Source: Paenibacillus sp. BIC5C1 (GTDB taxonomy: Bacteria; Bacillota; Bacilli; Paenibacillales; Paenibacillaceae). Taken from it: a stretch of 64,000 bases of DNA. The position numbers and the translations under genes were made by a program. This document shows, piece by piece, positions 17,787 to 26,629 of the stretch; position 1 is the stretch's first letter, and every line of letters begins with the position of its first letter. The stretch covers positions 2,852,001 to 2,916,000 of the forward strand of contig NZ_CP135922.1 of the NCBI RefSeq assembly GCF_032399705.1, given 5' to 3'. Below the pieces are notes generated by a model. That model had not been told where the DNA came from. It ran no database searches and saw only the letters and a list, made by a program, of their open reading frames with translations.

Positions 17787-19100
17787 ATGCAGAGGAATAC
17801 GAAGTGGGCAGCCGTGATTTTGACGGTTGTTGCAGGCATGGGCTGGCTGCTTATGGGCAGTTCAAAACCCAAAAACAATGTTTCCACTGAACAGCAGCCG
17901 ACTGCAGAACGGGCACTTGCCAAGGTGTCCAATGCACCCATCACATCGGCCGATGTGACGTCCAAGATCGAGTTGCTTGGGAAACCTTTTAAGAAAGCAC
18001 CGTATGCCAACAATGTCTGGGATTTGCAATTGTACAGAGGAAAAATATATATGGGTCACGGGAACAGCAGTAATTTAGGTGTTTCACCTAATGCGGGCCC
18101 AATTCCAGTCATTTATTACGATACAGCCAATCCCAAATTTATAACCCAGGCCGTCACCAATAACAATCCGAGCATCGTTCCTTCGACCAAATTATTCGTA
18201 GATGAGGAACAGATAGACATTTATAAAGTGCTGAACGACAAATTGTATATTCCCGGAAATGATTCGGATGGTGAGCAGTGGGATATGGGGAACTTCTACC
18301 GGTTAGACGGAGATGTGTGGACAAAGTATCGTAATCTGCCGCTAGGTGTACACGTATACGATTTGGCATCCTATCAGGGCAAACTGTTTGCGGCGCTGGG
18401 TACCGAGCAGAAACCTACTGTATTAATCTCTCATGATCAAGGAGAAAGTTGGCAAAAATTCGCCACTATCAATACGTTTGGCTTCAGGGCATATACGCTA
18501 TTTGAGATCAAAGGCAAATTATATGCATCAGGAATGATGTATCCTGCCAATAATATTTGGGGAGATAAAACCAATATATTAGAGATTAATGAGAAGCTCG
18601 AAAAGAAAGACGTCGTCATCTATGGTAGCAAAATGCTCCCGGGATTATCCTATCAAACGGGCACCGTCCCGTATAATAAAATAGGGAAAAACATTAATTT
18701 CAACAATAAGCTGCTTTATATTGTCGGAGGGGTATTCAATGACGGGCAACTGTTACCCAAATCCTTGAATGTCATGACCGACATTAATCAGGCAACATGC
18801 GTCATTTTGCCAGATACTCAGGCTCTTCCTACGGATCTGCTGCTTCGGGAAGGGAAGGTTTATGTGCTTACCTACACTCGCAAAAGTGCGAATCTCTATA
18901 TAAACCGGGTATATCAATCCACAGATCTGAACACATGGAATGAAATTCTCCGTTTTAACCAGGACACGTACGCCAAGTCTTTTGAAGAACACGAAGGTGA
19001 TTTCTACTTTGGACTAGGCACAGACCCCGATGTTCTATCGACTTCATCAGGCAAACTACTGAGAGTTAATCGCAATGACATCCCTGTTAATTCTAATTAA
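17787..19100 (+). CDS. Membrane-anchored Asp-box/beta-propeller-like protein
   Basis: ATG 17787 follows AAGGAGGA (17772-17779). The 437-residue product has one N-terminal membrane segment (about 7-27) with no lipobox Cys, so it is likely an uncleaved anchor or Sec signal, then an extracellular region. Motifs such as S-H-D-Q-G-E-S-W and S-T-D-L-N-T-W with repeated L-Y-x-x-x-G-K-L/I-Y units are Asp-box (BNR) and beta-propeller features. No catalytic residues of sialidases are evident and no enzyme activity is claimed. The gene stands alone and is preceded by the GATACA motif shared with the HpaB-type gene. Confidence 0.75.
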   Translation: MQRNTKWAAVILTVVAGMGWLLMGSSKPKNNVSTEQQPTAERALAKVSNAPITSADVTSKIELLGKPFKKAPYANNVWDLQLYRGKIYMGHGNSSNLGVSPNAGPIPVIYYDTANPKFITQAVTNNNPSIVPSTKLFVDEEQIDIYKVLNDKLYIPGNDSDGEQWDMGNFYRLDGDVWTKYRNLPLGVHVYDLASYQGKLFAALGTEQKPTVLISHDQGESWQKFATINTFGFRAYTLFEIKGKLYASGMMYPANNIWGDKTNILEINEKLEKKDVVIYGSKMLPGLSYQTGTVPYNKIGKNINFNNKLLYIVGGVFNDGQLLPKSLNVMTDINQATCVILPDTQALPTDLLLREGKVYVLTYTRKSANLYINRVYQSTDLNTWNEILRFNQDTYAKSFEEHEGDFYFGLGTDPDVLSTSSGKLLRVNRNDIPVNSN

Positions 19101-19423
19101 TCGAAAGGAAGATTATGGATTATATACTATGCTTCATCCACATTTTTGGTTACAGAGAGAGCTGTTTAGGTTAATTGTACAGGGCAGGACGAGATCGTAG
19201 AACTTCTTAGATGAAGCTACATCGAGCTTGCTCTATTTTTGTGTTCAAGAGATTGTAATGCCTCTTTGATCGGGAATTTGAAAATAAAAATCAGAAACTA
19301 TAAAATAGAAAGGTGATATTTGTTAACCAACTCACTGAATAACTTCTGTGGTAGAGATACATGAGCATGTGCAATGGAGTATACCTGTTTTCTTCCAACT
19401 TTATCGTAGAGGAGCAATACACA
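19101..19423. other. Intergenic stretch without recognised gene
   Basis: AT-rich 323-bp interval. I see no convincing terminator, riboswitch or small gene. The GAGGAG ribosome site of the Old Yellow Enzyme gene lies at its end. Confidence 0.4.
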
Positions 19424-20527
19424 ATGAATGTACCGTCAGCTTTGTTTAAACCATTTACCTCGGACAAGCTTACCCTGTCCAACCGGATCGTCATGGCACC
19501 CATGACTCGTGGATTTTCGCCCGAAGGAGTACCCGGACCAGAGGTCGTGGAATACTATCGTCGCAGAGCGGCCGGAGGTGTAGGGCTGATTATTACGGAA
19601 GGAACGGGTATTAACCATCCTTCATCCATTAGTGGCACGAGCATTCCGCTGTTCCATGGCGAAGAATCATTGCAGGGTTGGGCGAATGTAGTCAAAGCAG
19701 TCCATGAGGCAGGTGGCAAAATCATGCCACAGTTGTGGCATGTGGGTACAGCCCGCCGTTCAGGCGACCTGCCTAATGCAGAAGCTCAGCCGGTAGGCCC
19801 TTCGGGAATAAGTATGGCAGGTGAACCTGAGAGAGAACCATTGTCAGAAGACGAGATCAAGGGCCTTATCCAGTCGTTTGCCCAAGCGGCAGCAGATGCG
19901 CAGCGCATCGGTTTCGATGGTATTGAGCTTCACGGGGCTCATGGCTACCTGATTGATCAATTCTTCTGGGAGCACACCAATCGTCGTACGGATAAATACG
20001 GAGGCGATCTGACACAGCGTACGCGTTTTGCTGTTGAAGTTATTGAAGCATGCCGCGCTGCAGTAGGTCCTGACTTCCCGATCGTACTTCGTTTCTCCCA
20101 ATGGAAAATGGGGAACTACGACGCACGGCTGGTGAAAACACCAGAACAACTGGAGCAATTCCTTGCACCACTGACAGCTGCAGGCGTAGATATTTTCCAC
20201 TGCTCGACACGTCGATTCTGGCTGCAGGAATTTGATGGCTCAGAGCTGAATCTTGCAGGCTGGACACAGAAAATAAGTGGCAAACCGGCGATCTCTGTTG
20301 GATCAGTAGGACTCGAAGCGGAATTCGTGGACAGAGCGAACGAAAACCAGGGAACGGGTGACGCTCATCTGGATCTGTTGAACGAGAAAATGGAGAATAA
20401 TGAATTCGACTTGATCGCGTTGGGGCGTGTACTACTGAGTGATCCGGAATGGCCAAACAAAGTTCGCGAAGGACGCGAGTCCGACATTGTCCCTTTTACA
20501 ACAGAAGTGCTGAAAACACTCTATTAA
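19424..20527 (+). CDS. Old Yellow Enzyme-family alkene reductase
   Basis: ATG 19424 has GAGGAG upstream; a farther in-frame ATG at 19361 lacks one. The 367-residue TIM-barrel flavoprotein starts with LFKPFTSDKLTLSNRIVMAPMTR, the FMN-binding opening of NADH:flavin oxidoreductases. The substrate-binding His pair is in E-L-H-G-A-H-G-Y, followed by L-I-D-Q-F and N-R-R-T-D-K-Y-G-G. The family reduces activated C=C bonds in enones, nitroesters and similar electrophiles using NAD(P)H. An unusual Trp-rich W-L-Q-E-F-D segment lies near the C-terminal third. No iron-sulfur domain is present. The gene ends in a short terminator and is followed by an Lrp-type regulator. Confidence 0.9.
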   Translation: MNVPSALFKPFTSDKLTLSNRIVMAPMTRGFSPEGVPGPEVVEYYRRRAAGGVGLIITEGTGINHPSSISGTSIPLFHGEESLQGWANVVKAVHEAGGKIMPQLWHVGTARRSGDLPNAEAQPVGPSGISMAGEPEREPLSEDEIKGLIQSFAQAAADAQRIGFDGIELHGAHGYLIDQFFWEHTNRRTDKYGGDLTQRTRFAVEVIEACRAAVGPDFPIVLRFSQWKMGNYDARLVKTPEQLEQFLAPLTAAGVDIFHCSTRRFWLQEFDGSELNLAGWTQKISGKPAISVGSVGLEAEFVDRANENQGTGDAHLDLLNEKMENNEFDLIALGRVLLSDPEWPNKVREGRESDIVPFTTEVLKTLY

Positions 20528-20580
20528 GAGAAGCTTTAAGGGTAAGTGCCAAAACAACGAAAACTGAAAACAAACCTGAT

Positions 20581-20600
20581 GCCGCCGAAAGGCGGCTTTT
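20581..20600 (+). terminator. Terminator after OYE gene
   Basis: GCCGCC-GAAA-GGCGGC followed by TTTT: a six-bp GC stem with a GNRA loop. Confidence 0.8.
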
Positions 20601-20694
20601 CGTATGATCAGGTAAGCAGGTTATTAGGGGTTGCCTGTTTTTCTGTGACACTGTTTTTCTGTTACAATATGTAGTACATAGAGGGGTGAATGAC

Positions 20695-21141
20695 GTGCTG
20701 GATACGATTGATAGCCATATTTTGCGGCGCTTGGCCCAGAACAGCAGAATCTCGTACACTGATCTGGCCAAAGAGGTCGGTCTTTCAGGGGTAGCAGTTA
20801 AGGAACGCATTGAACGTCTTGTAAATCAAGGGATTATTGAGCAATTTTCGATTGTAATCAGTGCCGAGAAGCTTGGGAAAAAAATTTCTGCTTATCTTGA
20901 GCTGGAGGTTGAACCCAAACATTTGGACAAGATTGTGGCGGCGCTGAAAGAAAACGAGCGGGTGGCCGTGCTTTATGAAATGACGGGGGCTTGCATCCTG
21001 CACACCCACATTCTTGTGGAGAGCATCGAGGAAATGGAGCGCTTCATGAACGAATCGATTTACTCTCTGGAAGGGCTGGTTCGGGTGGAAAACCAGATTT
21101 TGTTGAAGCGTCACAAAAACCAGGATGGATTGAATATTTAA
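20695..21141 (+). CDS. Lrp/AsnC-family transcriptional regulator
   Basis: GTG 20695 is placed eight bases after GAGGGG (20681-20686). The 148-residue protein has an N-terminal winged helix-turn-helix (about 1-58: D-T-I-D-S-H-I-L-R-R-L, Y-T-D-L-A-K-E-V-G-L-S) and a C-terminal RAM ligand domain. Family members sense amino acids and regulate metabolism or transport. The target is not evident; neighbours are an OYE gene upstream behind a terminator and a convergent secreted acetamidase. Confidence 0.88.
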   Translation: MLDTIDSHILRRLAQNSRISYTDLAKEVGLSGVAVKERIERLVNQGIIEQFSIVISAEKLGKKISAYLELEVEPKHLDKIVAALKENERVAVLYEMTGACILHTHILVESIEEMERFMNESIYSLEGLVRVENQILLKRHKNQDGLNI

Positions 21142-21143
21142 CG

Positions 21144-21185
21144 AACAAGAACCGTCAGGCCCGAAGACCAACGGTTCTTGTTTAA
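21144..21185. terminator. Bidirectional terminator between regulator and acetamidase
   Basis: AACAAGAACCGT (21144-21155) and ACGGTTCTTGTT (21171-21182) form a perfect 12-bp stem with A and T tracts on the two sides. Confidence 0.85.
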
Positions 21186-21212
21186 TTCCTTTGCAAAAAC
21201 AGGAGAGAGTGA

Positions 21213-22766
21213 CTATTCCGCCTTGGACAGTTTTGCCTGATAGAAGGTTACGAAATATTCGCTGACTTCTGCCGACTTCTGATCGTTCAATTGAATAGGC
21301 GCCGTCAATTTGATCGTTTTCTCATTAAACGTAGCCGTTGTGGCACCGATTTTGGCCGAGAGCGTATTGCCGTTATATTGAATGGTGATCATTTTTGTTG
21401 CGGGCTCCCATCCGATGTCTGCCCCGAATTGTTCAAAACTGGTGCGCAGCAGTGTGCGCTTCTGTTCTTTTTCCCCGAAGATTTTTTTGTTGATGATGCC
21501 ATGAATGCCCCAGTTACCGTCAACAACCTGCGTAATTCCGAAATCCGTTGAAACGGACATCAGTGAGTATGCTTCATCTTCAGTTAAATCCATGCCTCTC
21601 ATCAGAAAAGACTTCGTTTTGTTCGCTGCGTCCTTCATCGCTTTATCCAGGGAGGACTGCTTGAAAATTTCTGTCTGTGCATTCTCACCCAGTTCGGCCA
21701 AATGGTTCGCGTAGCTGAAGCCATGAACAACCCATTCGTTTTCATTCTCAAGAAGTGGGAAGTTGAGCGCCTTCAACTTGTTGTCCAGCGCCGCTTTTTT
21801 ATGCAGAATGAGCTGGATATCCCCGGTCACGGATGTTTCAATCGCCGTTCCGTTCAATTCGGAATCACCTTGACCTGCGTGCGGATCACCCACAGAAAGC
21901 AGTGCTCCAGGTACTGATACCGGATAATACATCGTTGCCCCTTCAGTTACGCGCCAATCGTCGATATTCCCGCCATAATACGATGGTGGAACGGAATCGA
22001 CAACATCAGCTTCTTTGGGAGCCACGCTCATTGTGCCAAAATGCAGCCGGACAGGAACGTGAACGCCTTTTAGCACATCATGGTTCTCTTCCACCGTCGA
22101 GTGATCAACGATAACACCCGGATAATCTATGGTTGGATGAACAGTGCCGCTCGGATCGGTCTGCGGTGTCCAGCGATAACTGTACAGTGCCTTGGCGTAA
22201 TCATTGCCGCCTTTCGTCTCCATTTCATATATCGTAACAACCTCACGTGTATTCGGCGTTTCTTCCATCTCACCATATAAAAGGCCCCAGTTCGCAGCTA
22301 CATTCGAACCAAAGGTTTTACCGGCATACTCCCCGTTTCCGCTAGGGCGCAGCTTCATGTCTAAAATCTTCACTTCAAGTACATCGCCAGGTTCAGCACC
22401 CTCGACTGCAATCGGTCCCGTCATGATATGTACGCCAGGTCCACGATCTGCCTCGTTTTTTTTCGTTTCGCTCCAATGGAAAATATCTTCTGCGCCGGCA
22501 TCGCCTTTGATCATGCGTTCATAATCATCGCCGGAGTGATGCGTAACAGCTTCCACCGTGACGATATCCCCCGAATTAACCGTAAGTACAGGATCACCTT
22601 TTCCGATATTGCCCCAGCGTACGTTTTCCGATTTTGCTTCAAGATAATGTGTCTTCGGAACGTTTTTGAATTGATTTGTGTCAGCATTTGCAACATAAGA
22701 AGCTGGAATCACTAATAATACAGCAGATAACGCAGATGAAACCTTCCATTTAAACCGGTTATTCAT
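21213..22766 (-). CDS. Secreted acetamidase/formamidase-like protein with extra C-terminal domain
   Basis: A 517-residue protein with a clear Sec signal peptide (1-28; hydrophobic core then V-A-N-A). Residues about 40-385 match the FmdA/AmdA fold: H-Y-L-E-A near the start, V-T-V-E-A-V-T-H-H-S-G-D, G-P-I-A-V-E-G-A-E-P-G-D and G-D-P-H-A-G-Q-G-D-S-E-L. This family hydrolyses formamide or acetamide to acid and ammonia but is normally cytosolic. The last 85 residues, with L-L-R-T-S-F-E-Q-F-G-A-D-I-G-W-E and M-I-T-I-Q-Y-N-G, look like a copper-amine-oxidase N-terminal-like (stalk) module common in exported Paenibacillus proteins. Start 22766 has GGGAGTG upstream on the minus strand. Activity and substrate are unproven. 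Confidence 0.85.
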   Translation of the reverse strand: MNNRFKWKVSSALSAVLLVIPASYVANADTNQFKNVPKTHYLEAKSENVRWGNIGKGDPVLTVNSGDIVTVEAVTHHSGDDYERMIKGDAGAEDIFHWSETKKNEADRGPGVHIMTGPIAVEGAEPGDVLEVKILDMKLRPSGNGEYAGKTFGSNVAANWGLLYGEMEETPNTREVVTIYEMETKGGNDYAKALYSYRWTPQTDPSGTVHPTIDYPGVIVDHSTVEENHDVLKGVHVPVRLHFGTMSVAPKEADVVDSVPPSYYGGNIDDWRVTEGATMYYPVSVPGALLSVGDPHAGQGDSELNGTAIETSVTGDIQLILHKKAALDNKLKALNFPLLENENEWVVHGFSYANHLAELGENAQTEIFKQSSLDKAMKDAANKTKSFLMRGMDLTEDEAYSLMSVSTDFGITQVVDGNWGIHGIINKKIFGEKEQKRTLLRTSFEQFGADIGWEPATKMITIQYNGNTLSAKIGATTATFNEKTIKLTAPIQLNDQKSAEVSEYFVTFYQAKLSKAE

Positions 22767-23248
22767 TAGACAATCACTCCCATTCGATATAATGTCATTT
22801 TACTTAACATGATATGAGTCAAAGTATAACAGATGTATTTTAGGTTAACAATATAAAGTTTTTATTTTATTTTTTATATTTTTCTAAAGCTATTTGTTCA
22901 ATATTCTTAAAATTATTAGATATCCAAATTGAAATGCTTGATAAACATTAGCTGTTTTTGGTCTTCCTATAATAATAATTTCAATATATGAAAAATTCAC
23001 AATAGAAAACATTTTTCGCACCGCTGACACCTTTTCTCATACCTTTCAATCCAACACGCCCAAGGAATAACACCATGAAATAACACACTTTAACCTCAAA
23101 AGGGGATTTTTTTTGCGTCATTCATGCTACTACTTAAGAATTTGTACTCGACCCATCTCCATTTTGAAAATGATGCACCTTATGATAAGGTTATGCCTGA
23201 ACCACATTCAGCCTGAATGACAACAACGTTTAAGGAGGATGACCATCC
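22767..23248. other. AT-rich divergent intergenic region
   Basis: About 480 bp between divergent genes, very AT-rich near the acetamidase. A weak CCTC-AAAA-GGGG stem followed by eight T lies at about 23093-23116 and a CCTTATGATAAGG repeat near 23179. No gene or known RNA is recognised. Confidence 0.35.
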
Positions 23249-24589
23249 TTGTATATTGATAATCGCAAGTTAAAACATAAACACATAAACACGCTTCAAA
23301 TGTTGTTCCTGCTATGCGGAATAGTGCTGCTCTTATCTGCATGTGGACAGTCCCAGAAGCCTTCCTCGTCAGAGCCAAATAACCATAATGCCGGAACGGA
23401 GACCAATGCGAATTCAAACGCAGGTGCAAACGATCAGGATAATGTGCAGGATGATCAACAGAATACAGTGCCTCCACAGGAAGTGAAGGATCCGGTAGAA
23501 GAGCAGCTCGACCAATTATCATTGGATGAGAAGATCGGACAAATGATTCTCGCTGGTGTTCAGGGGACCACTTTGGATGATCAAGCGAAACAGATGATCA
23601 CGAATCAGAAGGTGGGAGGGATTATTTTTTATGCCAATAATGTCTCGACCGTGCCAGGAACAGCAAAGTTCGTACAATCCATTAAGGATGCCAATCGTTC
23701 CAACCCGGTTCCTATTTTCATGAGTGTGGATCAGGAAGGTGGCAAAGTTAGTCGTATGCCGGAAACGGTAGAGACTATACCTTCCAATGGGAAAGTGGGC
23801 AAGACGAAGGATGCAGATTTGGCTGAAACGATGGGCAAATTGTTGGCAAGACAAATTCAGCTGGTAGGCTTTAACGTCGATTTTGCACCGGTGCTGGATG
23901 TAAACAGTAATCCGAATAACCCGGTGATTGGGGATCGTTCATTTGGAAGTTCAGCCAGTCTGGTATCTCAAATGGGTGTAGCCGAGATGAAGGGGCTGCG
24001 CAGCGAAGGGATTATTCCGGTGGTAAAGCATTTTCCCGGTCATGGAGACACGTCAGTGGACTCCCACTTGGATCTGCCTGTCGTAAACAAAACAGAAAAG
24101 CAACTTGCCCAGCTGGAGTGGATTCCGTTTGAGGCAGCGGTGAAGGAACAGGTGGAAGCGGTTATGGTAGCCCATATTCTGTTTCCGAAGCTTGATCCCG
24201 ATCATCCGGCCTCCTTGTCGGACGTCATTATTGGTCAACAATTGCGTGGCAAATTCAAATATGACGGTGTGGTCATCACAGATGATCTGAGCATGGGCGC
24301 GATCGCCAAAAATTATAAGCTGAACGATGCCGCCGTGGCGACGGTTCAAGCAGGAAGCGATATTCTGTTGGTAGCTCACAGTTATGAGAGTGCCAAGACT
24401 ATTTTTGATACGCTGAAGAGTGCGGTGAAGTCCGGGAAGATTTCAGAATCCCGAATTAATGAAAGTGTATATCGAATTCTGGCTTTGAAGCAGAAGTATA
24501 ACTTGTCCGATGAGGAGCAGCCGTCAGGAGATTTGAAGCAGCTGAACGCTGACATTGTGGATTGGCGCAAACAGGTCGATGCCCGATAG
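23249..24589 (+). CDS. Lipoprotein beta-N-acetylhexosaminidase, NagZ-like (GH3)
   Basis: TTG 23249 follows AAGGAGGA (23232-23239). The 446-residue product has a lipoprotein signal ending in L-L-S-A-C (Cys near 32), a low-complexity Asn/Asp/Gln linker (about 35-85), then a single GH3 barrel. The loop K-H-F-P-G-H-G-D-T with D-S-H supplies the family's acid/base His/Asp, and I-T-D-D-L-S-M-G holds the nucleophile Asp. Enzymes of this type remove N-acetylglucosamine from muropeptides in wall turnover; in Firmicutes they are anchored outside the membrane. The C-terminal GH3 second domain is absent, as in NagZ. The gene is 74 bp upstream of a BceR-like regulator without an obvious terminator between. 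Confidence 0.9.
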   Translation: MYIDNRKLKHKHINTLQMLFLLCGIVLLLSACGQSQKPSSSEPNNHNAGTETNANSNAGANDQDNVQDDQQNTVPPQEVKDPVEEQLDQLSLDEKIGQMILAGVQGTTLDDQAKQMITNQKVGGIIFYANNVSTVPGTAKFVQSIKDANRSNPVPIFMSVDQEGGKVSRMPETVETIPSNGKVGKTKDADLAETMGKLLARQIQLVGFNVDFAPVLDVNSNPNNPVIGDRSFGSSASLVSQMGVAEMKGLRSEGIIPVVKHFPGHGDTSVDSHLDLPVVNKTEKQLAQLEWIPFEAAVKEQVEAVMVAHILFPKLDPDHPASLSDVIIGQQLRGKFKYDGVVITDDLSMGAIAKNYKLNDAAVATVQAGSDILLVAHSYESAKTIFDTLKSAVKSGKISESRINESVYRILALKQKYNLSDEEQPSGDLKQLNADIVDWRKQVDAR

Positions 24590-24663
24590 TACCTACCTGT
24601 GTTATGATTTTGGAAAGAGAATTGCATATTCCATTACGACAGGTTAGAGGTGAGACCCTTTTT

Positions 24664-25368
24664 ATGTATACGATAATGATTATTGAAGATGATCCGAAGA
24701 TTGCGGGATTACTTCAATCCCATATTGAGCGATATGGTGACAGGGCCGTTGCGGTTGAGGATTTTGAGCAGGTCGTTCAGCAGTTTGAACAAATGAAGCC
24801 GCATGTCGTGCTGCTGGATATCAACTTGCCGAGTTACGATGGCTTCTATTGGTGTCGCCAAATTCGTTCCATCTCCACATGTCCGATTATTTTCATTTCC
24901 GCCCGGAGTGGCAAAATGGATCAGGTCATGGCGCTTGAGAACGGTGCGGACGATTATATTACGAAGCCGTTTGAGCATGAGATTGTCATGGCCAAAATTC
25001 GAAGTCAGCTGCGCCGGGTGTATGGCGATTACGCTGCGCGTCATGAAGAACGCAAGGTGGAATTGGATGGACTAACTGTTTATCTGGAAAGATTGGAGAT
25101 GGAGCTCGGCGACCGCAAGATACAGCTGACCAAGAAAGAAACCATTCTGCTGGAGACGTTGCTGCGTCGCAGTCCAAAACTGGTTAGCCGTGAAACCATC
25201 TTGGAAAAACTGTGGGACGATTCCTTTGTGGATGATAATACACTTAGCGTGAATGTGACCCGCGTGCGTAAACGATTGACTGAGCTGGGAATTACAGATG
25301 CGCTGGAGACAGTGCGAGGTTCAGGTTATCGACTCAACAGTAATTGGAAGGCATCGTCACCCTCATGA
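24664..25368 (+). CDS. BceR-like OmpR-family response regulator
   Basis: ATG 24664 is chosen because the protein opens Y-T-I-M-I-I-E-D-D-P as receiver domains do; a GAGGTGAG site lies upstream. The 234-residue regulator has its phosphoacceptor Asp near 52 (L-L-D-I-N-L-P), T/K pocket residues, and a winged helix at about 130-225 ending in R-G-S-G-Y-R. The Y-D-G-F-Y-W-C segment is typical of Bce-type regulators. Its partner is the next gene, overlapped by ATGA. The probable target is the downstream ABC pair. Confidence 0.92.
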   Translation: MYTIMIIEDDPKIAGLLQSHIERYGDRAVAVEDFEQVVQQFEQMKPHVVLLDINLPSYDGFYWCRQIRSISTCPIIFISARSGKMDQVMALENGADDYITKPFEHEIVMAKIRSQLRRVYGDYAARHEERKVELDGLTVYLERLEMELGDRKIQLTKKETILLETLLRRSPKLVSRETILEKLWDDSFVDDNTLSVNVTRVRKRLTELGITDALETVRGSGYRLNSNWKASSPS

Positions 25369-26351
25369 AGTTGTTTATCAAAGAACATATTCTACTGACT
25401 TGTTGGGTGATCGTTGTGCTGCTCACCGTGGTTGCGGTCTTCTGGTACGACGGCTATGACCACTGGTTAACGGCCACGTATGCGGTATCTCTGGGGCTAG
25501 TCCTATACGCAGCCTATCTCATTTATCGGTATCTGTCCCATCGCATGTTCTATTCCCGGATGTCACATCGAATGAATGATCTGAAAGAATTTGTTCCATT
25601 GAATGAGCCCGCGCCCTTGCCGCAGGCATTGTCAGAATTGCTGGACTCACAGTACAGTCATTATCATGCGCATCTGCATCGTCTGGAACAGCGTCAACAG
25701 GAATACCTGACTTTTATGAATCAATGGGTTCATCAGATGAAGACACCTTTGTCCGTCATTGAACTGACGGTTGAGGATCAGGAGGATGAGGATCCCCGTT
25801 TCATCAGCATTCGAGAGGAAGCAGACCAGATGAGACGAGGGCTGGAAACCGTGCTGTACATGGCGCGGCTGGAGACATTTGAACAAGATTTCAGTGTGGA
25901 GCCAGTATCCCTCAAGGCGGCTGGGGAAGAAGCCATCCATGAGCTGAAACGGTTCTTCATTCGCAATCACGTGTATCCCGAGATGAAAATTGATTCTGCG
26001 TTAATGGTCCAATCAGATGCGAAGTGGATTCGGTTTGTCCTCGTACAGCTGTTATCCAATGCCATCAAGTACTCTTCCGGGGGAAACGGGCAAAAGGTAA
26101 CCATCCAGGCCCATGAATCAACACGATCCATTATTCTTGAAGTGAAAGATCAGGGAGTGGGTATTCCCAAGTCGGATCTCAAACGAGTGTACCAGCCTTT
26201 TTTCACCGGAGAGAATGGGCGTCACTTTAAAGAATCTACGGGTATGGGGCTATATATTGTTAAGGATGTCCTGACACGAATGAACCATCGGATTGACCTT
26301 ACATCCGTTCAGGGAGAAGGAACCACTGTAACCATTACATTTGAAATCTAA
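25365..26351 (+). CDS. BceS-like intramembrane-sensing histidine kinase
   Basis: ATG 25365 overlaps the regulator stop (ATGA). The 328-residue kinase has two N-terminal helices (about 7-27 and 33-55) with almost no extracellular loop, the hallmark of Bce-type kinases that sense through their ABC transporter. The phospho-His is in W-V-H-Q-M-K-T-P-L-S near 123, and the HATPase has N-A-I-K-Y-S, D-Q-G-V-G-I and G-M-G-L-Y. It works with the BceA/BceB-like proteins encoded downstream to respond to cell-wall-active peptides such as bacitracin or lantibiotics. Confidence 0.92.
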   Translation: MKLFIKEHILLTCWVIVVLLTVVAVFWYDGYDHWLTATYAVSLGLVLYAAYLIYRYLSHRMFYSRMSHRMNDLKEFVPLNEPAPLPQALSELLDSQYSHYHAHLHRLEQRQQEYLTFMNQWVHQMKTPLSVIELTVEDQEDEDPRFISIREEADQMRRGLETVLYMARLETFEQDFSVEPVSLKAAGEEAIHELKRFFIRNHVYPEMKIDSALMVQSDAKWIRFVLVQLLSNAIKYSSGGNGQKVTIQAHESTRSIILEVKDQGVGIPKSDLKRVYQPFFTGENGRHFKESTGMGLYIVKDVLTRMNHRIDLTSVQGEGTTVTITFEI

Positions 26352-26382
26352 ATATAAAATTCATAAGCGGAATGAAATGAGA

Positions 26383-26417
26383 AGACGTCTGGTGCCCTGA
26401 CAGGGATCGGCGTCTTT
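26383..26417 (+). terminator. Terminator between kinase and ABC genes
   Basis: GAAGACG pairs with CGTCTTT around an inner CCCT/AGGG stem. It implies that the transporter genes have their own promoter. Confidence 0.6.
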
Positions 26418-26470
26418 CTCGTTTTCTACATAGTAGAGGATGATTGTTGGACAGCGAGACCTATATAACC

Positions 26471-26484
26471 TTACAAGAATGTCA
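26471..26484. promoter_or_regulatory. Candidate BceR-type binding site
   Basis: TTACA-N4-TGTCA, an imperfect inverted repeat with a four-base spacer, lies 146 bp before the ABC ATPase gene. Bce-type regulators bind short repeats of this shape; assignment here is by inference. Confidence 0.35.
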
Positions 26485-26629
26485 TGAAGATGAAAGGTTA
26501 ATCCATAGGAGAATGGTCGAAACTTCGATAGACTGAAGTCAGAACGTAGAGAACGACCTCGAATTGCGATGAAGTTCAGTTCAACTTGGTTTAATTCAAA
26601 TTCGAAAATCTAAAAGGAGCCATTAACCT

